DNA of 64,000 bases from Flaviflexus equikiangi. Its GTDB lineage: Bacteria > Actinomycetota > Actinomycetes > Actinomycetales > Actinomycetaceae. Of the stretch, positions 33,911-42,780 are shown piece after piece. A program made the position numbers and the translations under genes. Within the stretch, counting starts at the first letter, position 1. Every line of letters begins with the position of its first letter. The notes under the pieces are model-generated. The model was not told the DNA's origin and ran no database searches. It worked only from the letters and a program-made list of their open reading frames with translations. The DNA lies in contig NZ_CP059676.1 in NCBI RefSeq assembly GCF_014069875.1, positions 2,170,001 to 2,234,000 of the forward strand, written 5' to 3'.

Positions 33911-35359
33911 GGTGTCGATGCCGCCGTCGTGGCCTTCCATGAACGCATCGACTTCAGCCTTTGTCGCGCGAAGGTTCGGATCGTTCTTCAGATAGTGGCG
34001 GGTCTCGCGGGCGATCAGGCCCGACATGACGATGAGTCCGATGAGGTTCGGCAGCGCCATGAGGCCGTTCATGACGTCCGCGAAGCTCCATACGAGAGAC
34101 AGGGACGTCGTGGCACCCACGTAGACGATGAGGCAGAAGATGACACGGTAGGGCATGACGCCGCGCCGTCCCACGAGACGCTCGACGCATCGCTCACCGT
34201 AGTAGCACCAGCCGAGCAGGGTTGAGAACGCGAACAGTGCGAGAGCGATCGTCACGATCCAGTGGCCCCACTCGCCCGGCAGCCCGGTCGAGAAACCCTC
34301 ACCGGTCGCATAGGCGGCATCATCCTCGCTGACAGCCCACGCCCCCGTCGTGATGAGGACAAGAGCCGTGCAGGTGACGACGATGATCGTGTCGATGAAG
34401 GTCTGAGTCATCGAGACCAGTCCCTGACGGACAGGGTGGGTGGTCTTCGCGGCGGCCGCCGCGATCGCGGCCGACCCCATGCCGGATTCGTTGGAGAAGA
34501 TACCGCGGGCCATGCCGAACCGGATCGCCTGCGCGATCGTCGCCCCGATGAAGCCGCCGGTCGCGGCTGTTCCCGTGAACGCATCCGTGAAGATCAGGCC
34601 GAAGGCGGACGGCAGGTTGCCGATGTTGACGATGAGGATCCAGATCGATGCGACGACGTAGAGCAGAATCATGATCGGGACGAGAGCGGACGTCACTTTG
34701 CCGATGGACTTGATGCCGCCGATGAGGACGGCGAAGGCTCCGAGCATGAGGACGAGGCCGATGATCCACGTGTCGATTCCCCACGAGGAGCCGACATTGC
34801 GGGCGATCGCGTTGGCCTGCGTCATGTTGCCGATACCGAAGGACGCGATGACGGCGAACACGGCGAAGGAGATGGCCAGGACTTTGCCGATCGAGATGCC
34901 GCCGACTTTGATGGTGATGCCGCGCTCGAGATAGTACTGGGGTCCGCCGGACACCTCCCCAGCATCATCCTTCGTCCGGTACCTGACAGCGAGGAAGGCT
35001 TCCGAATACTTCGATGCCATGCCGAGAATGCCGGTCACCCACATCCAGAACACGGCACCTGGACCGCCGAGGGCGATAGCGGTCGCGACGCCCACAATGT
35101 TGCCGGTGCCCACCGTGGCCGCGAGCGCGGTCGTCAACGCCTGGAACTGGGAGACATCGCCGTCATCCGCATCCGCATCCTTGCGGTCCTTGAGCCCGAG
35201 ACGGAGGGCTGGCCCGAGCTTCGTGAACTGGATGCCTCGCAGGCGCACGGTCAGAAGCAGGCCCGTGATCGCGAGAAGGGGAATGAGGACGAAGGGTCCC
35301 CAGATGATTCCGCCTATCGTGTCGAGGAATGATGCGATCGATTCTTCCAGTTCTTTCAT
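33890..35359 (-). CDS. Alanine/glycine:cation symporter (AGCS family)
   Basis: 489 residues, about 11 membrane helices. Family signatures are FQALTTALAATVGTGNIVGVA (residues about 70-90; sodium and substrate site), GGPGAVFWMWVTGILGMASKYSEAFLAVRYR (about 98-128) and GGPQYYLERG. These identify the sodium-coupled AGCS amino-acid importers (DagA/AlsT). SD AGGAGC lies 5 nt upstream of the ATG. It appears monocistronic, with a TATAGA-like box about 60 bp upstream. Alanine or glycine is the likely substrate, though D-alanine and glutamine are transported by relatives. Confidence 0.93.
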   Translation of the reverse strand: MKELEESIASFLDTIGGIIWGPFVLIPLLAITGLLLTVRLRGIQFTKLGPALRLGLKDRKDADADDGDVSQFQALTTALAATVGTGNIVGVATAIALGGPGAVFWMWVTGILGMASKYSEAFLAVRYRTKDDAGEVSGGPQYYLERGITIKVGGISIGKVLAISFAVFAVIASFGIGNMTQANAIARNVGSSWGIDTWIIGLVLMLGAFAVLIGGIKSIGKVTSALVPIMILLYVVASIWILIVNIGNLPSAFGLIFTDAFTGTAATGGFIGATIAQAIRFGMARGIFSNESGMGSAAIAAAAAKTTHPVRQGLVSMTQTFIDTIIVVTCTALVLITTGAWAVSEDDAAYATGEGFSTGLPGEWGHWIVTIALALFAFSTLLGWCYYGERCVERLVGRRGVMPYRVIFCLIVYVGATTSLSLVWSFADVMNGLMALPNLIGLIVMSGLIARETRHYLKNDPNLRATKAEVDAFMEGHDGGIDTYEKTGR

Positions 35360-35498
35360 TGCACGCTCCTAGGGTCGGCCGCCAGAACTCACCGTTTTCC
35401 GGAGCCCACGAGGCCTCCGCGAGTTCTATAGTGTGACACGGTACATGAGACCTAAGTCGCATAAGAGCATTTCTGGGAATTTGCTCGAAAGTCTGCGA

Positions 35499-36671
35499 TC
35501 AGTCGCGCCGATAGCCCCGATAGCTGTCCGTGCGGGCCGGGATCCAGGCGATAACGGCAAGGATGAGGATAGCGCCCGAGAGGGCGAAGGCATACGAGTA
35601 GCCGAGCCGGTCGGCGATGAAACCGGCGAGGAGGGGGCCGATGATCTGACCCAGATCCCCCGCCATCTGGAACGTCGACACGACCTTGCCGCCCGCCCTG
35701 CCATCGAGGACGTCCGCAACGGCGCCCTGTTCGCCGGGCTGGATGAGGCCCGCCCCCAGGCCCGTCACGAACGCGACCGCCACGAGGATGGCCGGATTGT
35801 CGAGATTCCCGAAGATCATCGTCGTCGCGCCAGACAGGACAAGACCGGGCACGATGACCCTCATGCGGCCGTAGCGATCCGACCAGCTGCCGGCCACGAG
35901 AAGGGCGAGCGCCGTCCCCAGGGCACCTGCCGTCAGTGCGGCACCGGACACCCACTCGCCATACCCCATCGCAACACCCGTCGCGAGAGGAATCATGGTC
36001 AGCCGCACACCCATGTTCGTCCACGCGTGCGAGAAGCCCGTGACAAGGACAGCCCGGTACGTCGGTGAGGAGACCGCTTCCCGCACCGTCATCGGCTCCG
36101 CCGCCACATCGTCAGCATCGTGAGTCCTGTCGGGTTCGGGGAGCCAGATGAGGATGACGACGAAGGAGACCATGAGGGTGCCCGCATAGATGAAGAACGG
36201 CAGCCTCATGCCCCACACGGCAAGCAGCGATCCGAGAGAGGGGCCGAGAATATTCCCCAGCAGGAACGCGGAGCCGTAGAGCGACGAGGCCCGCCCGCGC
36301 TGCCCGGGAGGCGACAGCTTGATGATGAGAGACATGGCGGACACAGAGAAGACGATGGAGCCGATGCCGCCGATGCCGCGAAGGACAAGGAGCTGGCTGT
36401 AGCTCTGCGCGAAGCCGCTCGCGGCGGACGACAGGGCAACGATCAGAAGCCCCGTCATGTACATCTTCCGCTCCCCGAACATGTCGATGAGCTTGCCGCC
36501 GGGCGTTGCGAACACCAGCCTCATCCCCGCGAAGACTGACGTGAGCGCACTCGCGGCCATGACCGACACGTCGAAGGAGCGCGCGAACTGGGGGATGATG
36601 GGGGCAACGATGCCGTAGCCGAGGGCTACCGCGAGTGCGGCGGCGACGAGCACCCAGATCTCTCTCGGCAT
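35499..36671 (-). CDS. MFS transporter
   Basis: 390 residues, 12 helices, drug:H+ antiporter-like (DHA1) layout. ALGYGIVAPIIPQFARSF lies in the first helix, the loop-2/3 motif is GGKLIDMFGERKMYMTG, and motif C-like GNILGPSLGSLLA is in helix 5. The chosen start MPREIWVL has GGGTGAG upstream. An ATG at 36713 would add 14 residues and overlap the divergent promoter. It diverges from the PLP enzyme gene at 36745, so the two may share regulation, and export or uptake of that pathway's substrate is conceivable. The substrate is unknown. Confidence 0.88.
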   Translation of the reverse strand: MPREIWVLVAAALAVALGYGIVAPIIPQFARSFDVSVMAASALTSVFAGMRLVFATPGGKLIDMFGERKMYMTGLLIVALSSAASGFAQSYSQLLVLRGIGGIGSIVFSVSAMSLIIKLSPPGQRGRASSLYGSAFLLGNILGPSLGSLLAVWGMRLPFFIYAGTLMVSFVVILIWLPEPDRTHDADDVAAEPMTVREAVSSPTYRAVLVTGFSHAWTNMGVRLTMIPLATGVAMGYGEWVSGAALTAGALGTALALLVAGSWSDRYGRMRVIVPGLVLSGATTMIFGNLDNPAILVAVAFVTGLGAGLIQPGEQGAVADVLDGRAGGKVVSTFQMAGDLGQIIGPLLAGFIADRLGYSYAFALSGAILILAVIAWIPARTDSYRGYRRD

Positions 36672-36744
36672 CTCACCCGTTCTTTTCACGTATCCTCCGC
36701 TCAGTCCGGCCACATTCTACGGCCTATGCCGATACACTCCCACC

Positions 36745-37911
36745 ATGGTGACCCCTCACACACGTGCCGCTCTTGCGGGCCGTTCCGGTCCGCTTGCCGT
36801 TCTCGACCTCGATGCCGCGGACCGCAATGCGGCAGCCCTCGTGGAGCGTGCCTCGGGCCTGCCGCTCCGTGTCGCGTCGAAGTCGATCCGCGTCCCCGCT
36901 CTGCTCCGCAGGCTCCTGGACACACCTGGCTATCGGGGGATACTCGCCTATTCCCTGCCTGAGGCTCTCAACCTGGTAGTAGAGGGCTTCACCGACATTG
37001 TTGTCGCCTACCCGACGGCAGACCGCGCCGCCCTTGAGACGCTGGCCCGCTCTCGAGCGGCACTCGAGCAGGTCACTCTCATGGTCGACTCGGCGGAGCA
37101 TGTCACGGCTCTCGGCTCGCTCTCCCCGCGCCAGCCCTTCCGCATCTGCCTCGACATCGACGCCTCCCTGCGCCTGCCCGGCGGCATTCATATCGGGCCG
37201 AGGCGCTCCCCCATCCACACCGTCGAGGACGCTGTCCGCGTGACAACGAGTATCCTTGCCCTCCCCACGGTCCGCCTGGCCGGGCTCATGTGTTACGAGG
37301 GGCATGTTGCCGGGGTGGGGAATGCGTCCCGGTCGCTGCGGGGCATGCTGGTGCGGTGGATGCAGGGGATGGCGGTGCGGGATCTGCGCGAGAGGCGCAC
37401 CGCTATCGTTGCCGCTGTCGGGGAGCTGGCTGAGCTGGAGTTCGTCAACGGGGGCGGGACCGGTTCCCTCGAAACCTCTGCCGCTGAGGGCTCTCTCACC
37501 GAGATCGCCGCCGGGTCCGGCATCTACTCCCCCGCACTGTTCGATCACTACCGTCACTTCTGCCACGAGCCGGCCCTCTTCCTTGCCTCCCCTGTCGTCC
37601 GCCATCCAGCACCGGGATGGGCAACGGTCTTCACGGGCGGCTGGATCGCGTCAGGCCCGGCAGGTGCAGACCGACTGCCCGTCGTCGACTGGCCACACGG
37701 CCTCGCCTACTCCCCCACGGAGGGACCGGGGGAGGTCCAGACACCCCTGCGCGGGAGTGCCGCAGACCAGCTCGCCCTGGGAGACCTCGTGTTCTTCCGT
37801 CCCGCCAAGGCAGGGGAACCTCTCGACCACTTCCCCTCGATCGCCGTCGTGTCCGACGGTGTCCTCATCGACGAGTGGGACACCTACCGGGGACTGGGGT
37901 GGGCGGCATGA
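36745..37911 (+). CDS. PLP-dependent fold-type III enzyme (alanine racemase-like N-domain; D-amino-acid lyase/deaminase-like)
   Basis: 388 residues. The N-terminal alanine-racemase-type barrel starts LAVLDLDAADRNAAAL, and VASKSIRVP carries the PLP lysine (K46). Later come LMCYEGHVAG and the phosphate-binding FVNGGGTGSLE. The C-terminal beta domain (about 280-388) has a DSD1-like layout (VVSDGVLIDEWDTYRG), close to D-threonine aldolase and D-serine dehydratase rather than true alanine racemase. No Shine-Dalgarno is present, and TACACT stands six bases before the ATG (leaderless). The stop overlaps the ATG of the next gene (ATGA), so the two proteins are made together. The substrate is unknown. 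Confidence 0.82.
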   Translation: MVTPHTRAALAGRSGPLAVLDLDAADRNAAALVERASGLPLRVASKSIRVPALLRRLLDTPGYRGILAYSLPEALNLVVEGFTDIVVAYPTADRAALETLARSRAALEQVTLMVDSAEHVTALGSLSPRQPFRICLDIDASLRLPGGIHIGPRRSPIHTVEDAVRVTTSILALPTVRLAGLMCYEGHVAGVGNASRSLRGMLVRWMQGMAVRDLRERRTAIVAAVGELAELEFVNGGGTGSLETSAAEGSLTEIAAGSGIYSPALFDHYRHFCHEPALFLASPVVRHPAPGWATVFTGGWIASGPAGADRLPVVDWPHGLAYSPTEGPGEVQTPLRGSAADQLALGDLVFFRPAKAGEPLDHFPSIAVVSDGVLIDEWDTYRGLGWAA

Positions 37912-39218
37912 GAACGAACTGGGCCCGCACCGTCCGCTTCTCACCCACAGCATTCAGACAGCCGCTTAGCATCGCGCAGGTGCAGGAGATCCTCGATCAG
38001 CCGGGAAAGGTCCGGGTCATCGGCGCCGGCCACTCGTTCACACCCGTCGCGGCAACGGACGGAACCCTGATCAACCTCGACCGTCTCAGCGGCCTCGTCC
38101 GCGTTGACAGGGTCTCGCACCGGGCCAGGTTCCTCGGTGGCACCCGGCTGCGAGATATCCCAGCCCTTCTCGCCCCGTACGGTCTCGCCCTCCCCAACCA
38201 GGGTGACGTCAATCCGCAGTCCATTGCCGGAGCGATATCAACCGGCACCCACGGCACGGGCCTCGGCTTCACCGGGTTCTCCGGCATGGTCACCGGCGTG
38301 AGCGTGCTGGGCGCTGACGGTCGCCTCCGCACCGTCGACGACACTGATCCCGACATGGGCTTCCACCGGCTGCATCTCGGTCTTCTTGGGATCATCGTCG
38401 AGGTGGAGCTCCAATGCGTGCCCGCGTTCGATCTCATCGCCCAAGAAGAATCCCTGGCCTGGGATGATGCCGTCGAGACGATCATCGACCGTGCCGGGAA
38501 ACACGATCACGTCGAGTTCTACTGGTTTCCCCACACCTCGGCCGTCCTCCTGAAGACGAACACGCGTGTCCCGCTCGGGGAGGCCACTCCCGAGGAGCTT
38601 GCCACCATCGGCCCCCGCAACCGGCTCGAGCATGTGCTGACCGAGGAGGTGCTGGACAACGGGGCGCTCTGGTTGGCGTGCGAGATCGGTTCGCGCTTCC
38701 CCTCGGCCGTTCCGGCGATCAACAGGGCGGCAACCCGCCTCGCATCGGGCCGCAGCTATCGCGCCCCCGCCCACGAGGTCTTCGTGTCCCCGCGCCGGGT
38801 CCGGTTCCGGGAGATGGAGTACGGAGTTCCCCTCGAGGAGGGGCCGAGGGTTCTGCGGAACATCCGCTCCCTCATCGACCGCAGCGGGTGGCGAGTATCG
38901 TTCCCCCTCGAGGTGCGGATATCGGCGGGAGACGACGTGCCGCTCTCGACCGCGTACGGCAGGCCGACCATGTATATCGCCGTCCACCGCTATATCGCAG
39001 ACCCGTACCGGGACTATTTCGCGGGGGTCGAAGAGATTGTGGCGGGCGCGGGCGGGCGGCCCCACTGGGGCAAGCTGCACCGGCTCTCCTACCGAGATCT
39101 TGCCTCCCGATATGATCGGTTCGACGAGTTCGCGGTCGCCGTCCGCGAAGCAGATCCGCAGCGGCGCTTCACCAACCCCTACCTCGACCGCCTGCTGTCA
39201 GATAACTCCCAGGCTTAG
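37908..39218 (+). CDS. FAD-linked sugar-lactone/alditol oxidase family protein
   Basis: 436 residues. The N-terminal PCMH-type FAD domain (about 10-180) has VRVIGAGHSFTPVAATDG, whose His42 is the position that binds FAD covalently in alditol and gulonolactone oxidases. GDVNPQSIAGAISTGTHGTG follows. The C-terminal ALO domain ends with HWGKLHRL (386-393), the HWxK active-site signature of D-arabinono-1,4-lactone and L-gulonolactone oxidases. It oxidises a polyol or aldonolactone with O2 or another acceptor. A longer frame to 37617 is only the shadow of the PLP gene. The ATGA overlap with the upstream gene indicates a functional pair. Confidence 0.88.
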   Translation: MRTNWARTVRFSPTAFRQPLSIAQVQEILDQPGKVRVIGAGHSFTPVAATDGTLINLDRLSGLVRVDRVSHRARFLGGTRLRDIPALLAPYGLALPNQGDVNPQSIAGAISTGTHGTGLGFTGFSGMVTGVSVLGADGRLRTVDDTDPDMGFHRLHLGLLGIIVEVELQCVPAFDLIAQEESLAWDDAVETIIDRAGKHDHVEFYWFPHTSAVLLKTNTRVPLGEATPEELATIGPRNRLEHVLTEEVLDNGALWLACEIGSRFPSAVPAINRAATRLASGRSYRAPAHEVFVSPRRVRFREMEYGVPLEEGPRVLRNIRSLIDRSGWRVSFPLEVRISAGDDVPLSTAYGRPTMYIAVHRYIADPYRDYFAGVEEIVAGAGGRPHWGKLHRLSYRDLASRYDRFDEFAVAVREADPQRRFTNPYLDRLLSDNSQA

Positions 39219-39257
39219 GTAACTCGATCCACAGGCAACGCTCGTACTGTGACGGAC

Positions 39258-39752
39258 ATGGAGAGCAACGAGCACGGCCCAGCAACCGACACACCCGGTG
39301 AACTGCACTCGTCCACCATCAACTACCGCGTCCTCACGTCGGTGCGATCGTATTCCGAAGCACAGCATCACGTGGACACGCTGTCCGATGCTGGCTTCCC
39401 CGTGGAGAACATTCGCATCGTCGGCATCGGCCTCGAGATGGTGGAGCAGGTGACGGGACGCCGCACCACCTGGACATCCGCCTGGCAGGGCGCCGTGTCC
39501 GGAGCGTGGATGGGTATCTTCTTCGGGCTCCTCTTCTCACTCTTCGCGCCTGTCATCCCCTGGCAGGTCATCCTCACCGCCATCGCCCTCGGCCTCGTCT
39601 TCGGCGCCGTCTCAGGAGCATTCGTGCACGTCCTCCAGGGCGGCAAGCGAGACTTCTCCTCGGTGGCCACGACCCGAGCCTCACACTACGAAATCCACGT
39701 AGTCGCGGGACTGATGGAGGATGCGTCCCGCATCCTCCGTCTCCCCTCATAG
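39258..39752 (+). CDS. General stress protein 17M-like membrane protein
   Basis: 164 residues. The N-terminal half (about 25-60) is the alpha/beta YflT-like domain: NYRVLTSVRSYSEAQHHVDTLSDAGFPVENIRIVG. Two membrane helices follow (AVSGAWMGIFFGLLFSLFAP and VILTAIALGLVFGAVSGAFV), then a short C-terminal strand-helix. This is the layout of GSP17M-like proteins common in actinobacteria, whose function is unknown. I choose ATG 39258 because TACTGT lies seven bases upstream, as in the leaderless genes nearby. A GTG at 39249 would lie inside that box. A large hairpin follows. Confidence 0.75.
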   Translation: MESNEHGPATDTPGELHSSTINYRVLTSVRSYSEAQHHVDTLSDAGFPVENIRIVGIGLEMVEQVTGRRTTWTSAWQGAVSGAWMGIFFGLLFSLFAPVIPWQVILTAIALGLVFGAVSGAFVHVLQGGKRDFSSVATTRASHYEIHVVAGLMEDASRILRLPS

Positions 39753-39774
39753 CCGGCCCTGACCAGCGGCCGAG

Positions 39775-39820
39775 GCGGTCGGTGTCCGGGTTTTGTGCCT
39801 CCTTCCCGGACACCGGCCGC
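39775..39820 (+). terminator. Long hairpin after the GSP17M-like gene
   Basis: 16-bp arms (39775-39790 and 39805-39820), one mismatch, 14-nt loop that starts with TTTT. It separates this gene from the DUF4921 gene, whose -10 box begins nine bases later. Confidence 0.65.
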
Positions 39821-39840
39821 CAACCGTATACGCTTAGACC

Positions 39841-41172
39841 ATGGCACAGCCGCATTTCTCTCAGCCCGCGCCCCTCACGAAGATGGCGGACGGGACGATC
39901 AAGCAGATCAATCCTTTCTCGGGGACAGAGGTGTGGACCGTACCGGGGCGCGCCAACCGGCCCCTCACTCTCGCCAACCCACATCCTCAGCCGATCAACC
40001 AGGACGATCACGGGCACCATTGCGCATTCTGCACGCAGCGGGTTCTCGACAGTCCGCCCGAGAAGTCCCGCATCGTCGCCACCGAGAACGGCGCGAAGAT
40101 CGTCGAGTCGAGCTCGGTCGATGACTTGGCCACGCCGTGGGAGTTCCGCCGGATTCCGAACCTGTTCGAGATCGTCTCCTTCGACTATTGGACGAAGAAC
40201 TACGGATATTCGCTGCCGCAGGATGCTGCGCTTCGCCGCGACAAATACCTGTCCGATCCTGCCGGGAAATCCCATATCCTCAACGTTCTCCAGGCGAAGG
40301 CACTCGCCTCCGGCATGACTCGCGAGGAGTGGATCCGGATTCCCGAAAGCGAACGCCTCGAGGGTGCGAACGCGTTCTTCGGCGGCGGGCACGATGTCAT
40401 CGTGGCGAAACGCCACTTCGTGGAGGGTGCAACGATGGACAACCAGCTCGCGTCCTCCGGGACGCTGACGCCGGCAGAACACGAGTGGTACATGCGGCTG
40501 ACGATCGACGCGATGAGGGACCTGTATGCCTCCAACAGGTACGTGCGCTACGTGCAGGCGTTCCAGAACTGGCTGAAGCCCGCCGGTGCATCGTTCGATC
40601 ACCTGCACAAACAGCTTGTCGCCATCGACCAGCGGTCGGTGAATGCGGAGATGGAGGTGGCGAAAGTACGCTCCAATCCGAACATGTACAACGAGCTCGG
40701 GGTGGATTATGCAGGGTTCCAGAACCTCGTCATCGCCGAGAACCGCCATGCTGTCGCCTTTGCCGGATTCGGCCACCGCTACCCCACCCTCGAGGTGTAT
40801 TCGAAGTCTGCAGAACCGCTGCCGTGGGAGCAGTCGCACGATGAGCAGCGCGGCATGTCCGACCTCCTCCACGCCCTGCACGTGGCCACCGGGGCACAGG
40901 TCGCCACGAACGAGGAATGGCATCACAAGCCCATCGATGTCGACATGCCGATGCCGTGGCGGATCCTCCTCAAATGGCGGGTATCCACCTTGGCCGGTTT
41001 CGAAGGCGGCACGAAGATCTACGTCAACACGATCGATCCGTGGACGCTGCGAGACAGGATCGTGCCGCGCCTGCTCGAGGCTCGAGCCCAGGGCGAGATC
41101 GCATCGACCATCCAGATCGCAACCGAATGCGCATGCAAGGTCAACTCTCTGCGCTACAACCCCTACCTATAA
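39841..41172 (+). CDS. DUF4921 family protein (GalT/HIT-like fold)
   Basis: 443 residues, a conserved actinobacterial protein of unknown function. Features recall galactose-1-phosphate uridylyltransferases. An N-terminal HGHHCAFC (Cys61, Cys64) could bind metal. RRIPNLFEIVSFDYWTKNYG resembles the GalT strand that precedes the active site. FDHLHKQ (His254, His256) matches the H-x-H motif of the HIT/GalT superfamily, where one His forms a nucleotidyl intermediate. A late block EEWHHKPIDVDMPMPWRI is also His rich. No Shine-Dalgarno is present, and TACGCT six bases before ATG implies a leaderless mRNA. A nucleotidyl- or phosphotransferase activity is inference. Confidence 0.8.
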   Translation: MAQPHFSQPAPLTKMADGTIKQINPFSGTEVWTVPGRANRPLTLANPHPQPINQDDHGHHCAFCTQRVLDSPPEKSRIVATENGAKIVESSSVDDLATPWEFRRIPNLFEIVSFDYWTKNYGYSLPQDAALRRDKYLSDPAGKSHILNVLQAKALASGMTREEWIRIPESERLEGANAFFGGGHDVIVAKRHFVEGATMDNQLASSGTLTPAEHEWYMRLTIDAMRDLYASNRYVRYVQAFQNWLKPAGASFDHLHKQLVAIDQRSVNAEMEVAKVRSNPNMYNELGVDYAGFQNLVIAENRHAVAFAGFGHRYPTLEVYSKSAEPLPWEQSHDEQRGMSDLLHALHVATGAQVATNEEWHHKPIDVDMPMPWRILLKWRVSTLAGFEGGTKIYVNTIDPWTLRDRIVPRLLEARAQGEIASTIQIATECACKVNSLRYNPYL

Positions 41173-41214
41173 GACGTTTCCCGACGATGATCGTCCGGGA
41201 GTCCGGTGCTGGCT

Positions 41215-41241
41215 GAGACCGCCGTGATCCGCTGCGGTCTC
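41215..41241. terminator. Bidirectional terminator between convergent genes
   Basis: 8-bp perfect stem GAGACCGC / GCGGTCTC with an 11-nt loop, placed between the ends of the DUF4921 gene and the minus-strand gene that stops at 41252. Confidence 0.5.
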
Positions 41242-41251
41242 GAGACTGGCT

Positions 41252-41914
41252 CTACTGGCGGTAGTCCTGCCACAGGAACGGTGTGATGCGGTCGCAGAAT
41301 CCCGTGAGGGCGGGCAGGAGAACATCCACATCGGCCGCTTCGAGCCTGCCGTCCGCATAGACCGTGATCCAGCCGGGCTTGAGCAGGTAGCTGACCCGGA
41401 TCGGCATCAGCCATTCCTGCATGGTGGGCGTCAGCACGGCGGACACGAAGCGGGGATCCTCCCCTGTCACGATCCAGGCCCGATTGAACTCTTCCCACTC
41501 CGTTTTCAGGTCACGGTTGAAGATGTTCTTGAGGAATCCTTCGCGCTCGAGTCTCATCCGGGGGGCGGAGAGCGGAATCGGCATGGTGACAACCTTGCGG
41601 CGCACCGTCTCGGAGCTCTGGTTCTCGCCGCTGCCGTGGTGTTCGGTCCATTGGGCCGTGCCAGCATAGAACACGCCCCGATCAGTCGTGCCCTCGAAGA
41701 CACCGACGAAGGCCCGGCCGGACCTTTCGCCGCCCACGTCGGAGACGACCTGGCGTGCCATCCCCGGCATCTTCGCCTGATACGACCATCCGCGTTCGGC
41801 CGCCAGTGCCCTGTTCCGCTCATGCCTCTTCCTATTGAAGACTCCGGTCGTCACCGCGACGGCGACGATGATGAGCAGGACAAGGCCGAAAGGCCAGAAG
41901 AAATCGATCGTCAT
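41252..41914 (-). CDS. Membrane-anchored hypothetical protein
   Basis: 220 residues, not assigned to a named family. The start MTIDFFWPFG gives one N-terminal membrane helix (FGLVLLIIVAVAVTTGVF) followed by a basic RKRHERNR stop-transfer, so the remainder faces the cytoplasm. The soluble part starts with ALAAERGWSYQ, a signature seen in small DUF3137-like actinobacterial proteins. It continues with strand-rich segments (GRAFVGVFEGTTDRGVFYAGTAQW) and a C-terminal GWITVYADGRLEAADVDVLLPALTGFCDRI. The longer ORF to 42019 would overlap the divergent GDPD gene. Confidence 0.7.
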   Translation of the reverse strand: MTIDFFWPFGLVLLIIVAVAVTTGVFNRKRHERNRALAAERGWSYQAKMPGMARQVVSDVGGERSGRAFVGVFEGTTDRGVFYAGTAQWTEHHGSGENQSSETVRRKVVTMPIPLSAPRMRLEREGFLKNIFNRDLKTEWEEFNRAWIVTGEDPRFVSAVLTPTMQEWLMPIRVSYLLKPGWITVYADGRLEAADVDVLLPALTGFCDRITPFLWQDYRQ

Positions 41915-41997
41915 GACACCGTCCTCGCGCGGATGGGCACCGCTCCGACCAGGATAGGCAGAAGATCGCCGGTCTCGCCACCGTCTAGACTGGTGCC

Positions 41998-42780
41998 GTG
42001 ACACCAGATCGCCCACCACTCCAGGCTTCGTTCCCCAGCCCCCATGTCATCGCCCACCGTGGCGGGGCCGGGCTCGGGCCAGAGAACACGCTCGTTGCGT
42101 TCGAACGTGGGGCGAGAGTGTCCCACATGCTCGAGACGGACGTGCAGATCACTGCCGATGGCGTGGCTGTGGCCTTCCACGATGACACGCTCGATCGGGT
42201 GACCACGCTCTCGGGCGAGATCCGCTCCTACACGTACGCGGAGCTGCGCACCGCTCACGTCCGCGGGCCCGACGACATCGGATACATTCCCACGATCGCC
42301 GAGGTTCTCGATGCTTTCCCCGATGCCTCGTGGGCGATCGATGTCAAACATGCCGATTCGATCGAGCCGCTGGCCGAGAGCATCCGCCGAACGAACAGTG
42401 CGGGGCGCGTGTGTGTCGCGCACGCATGGGAACCATGGCTGGAGAGGATCCGTGACCTGACGGGCCCGGACCTGCAGCGGAGCACGGGGTGGCGGGAACT
42501 CGCGGCGCTCGTCTCCGCCGCACGGGCGGGATCCCGCCCTCCCACATGGATCCCGACCGGCACCTGGGTCCATGTCGGTTGGCGCCCCGGCGGGATCCCC
42601 CTCATGGAGTCCCCGATCCTGGCAGAGCGTCTCATCGCCATGAGTCACGATCTGGGGCTCGGCGTGCGGGTATGGACCATCAACGATCCTCAACACATGG
42701 TGCGGCTGTGGGATGAGGGAGCGGACGGGATCTTCACGGACCGCCCCGATCTGGCCTCCGCTCTCATCCAAGGGGAGTGA
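41998..42780 (+). CDS. Glycerophosphodiester phosphodiesterase
   Basis: 260 residues, GDPD TIM barrel. The catalytic HRGGAGLGPENTL motif (first His/Arg and Glu) is at residues about 19-31. LETDVQITADGVAVAFHDDTLDRVT carries metal-binding Glu/Asp and the second catalytic His. A late VRVWTINDPQHMVRLWDEGADGIFTDRP is the classical C-terminal signature. It hydrolyses glycerophosphodiesters to glycerol-3-phosphate and an alcohol. There is no signal peptide, so it is cytoplasmic. The GTG start follows TAGACT by six bases with no Shine-Dalgarno (leaderless). The end overlaps the convergent thiQ by 17 nt. Confidence 0.92.
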   Translation: MTPDRPPLQASFPSPHVIAHRGGAGLGPENTLVAFERGARVSHMLETDVQITADGVAVAFHDDTLDRVTTLSGEIRSYTYAELRTAHVRGPDDIGYIPTIAEVLDAFPDASWAIDVKHADSIEPLAESIRRTNSAGRVCVAHAWEPWLERIRDLTGPDLQRSTGWRELAALVSAARAGSRPPTWIPTGTWVHVGWRPGGIPLMESPILAERLIAMSHDLGLGVRVWTINDPQHMVRLWDEGADGIFTDRPDLASALIQGE

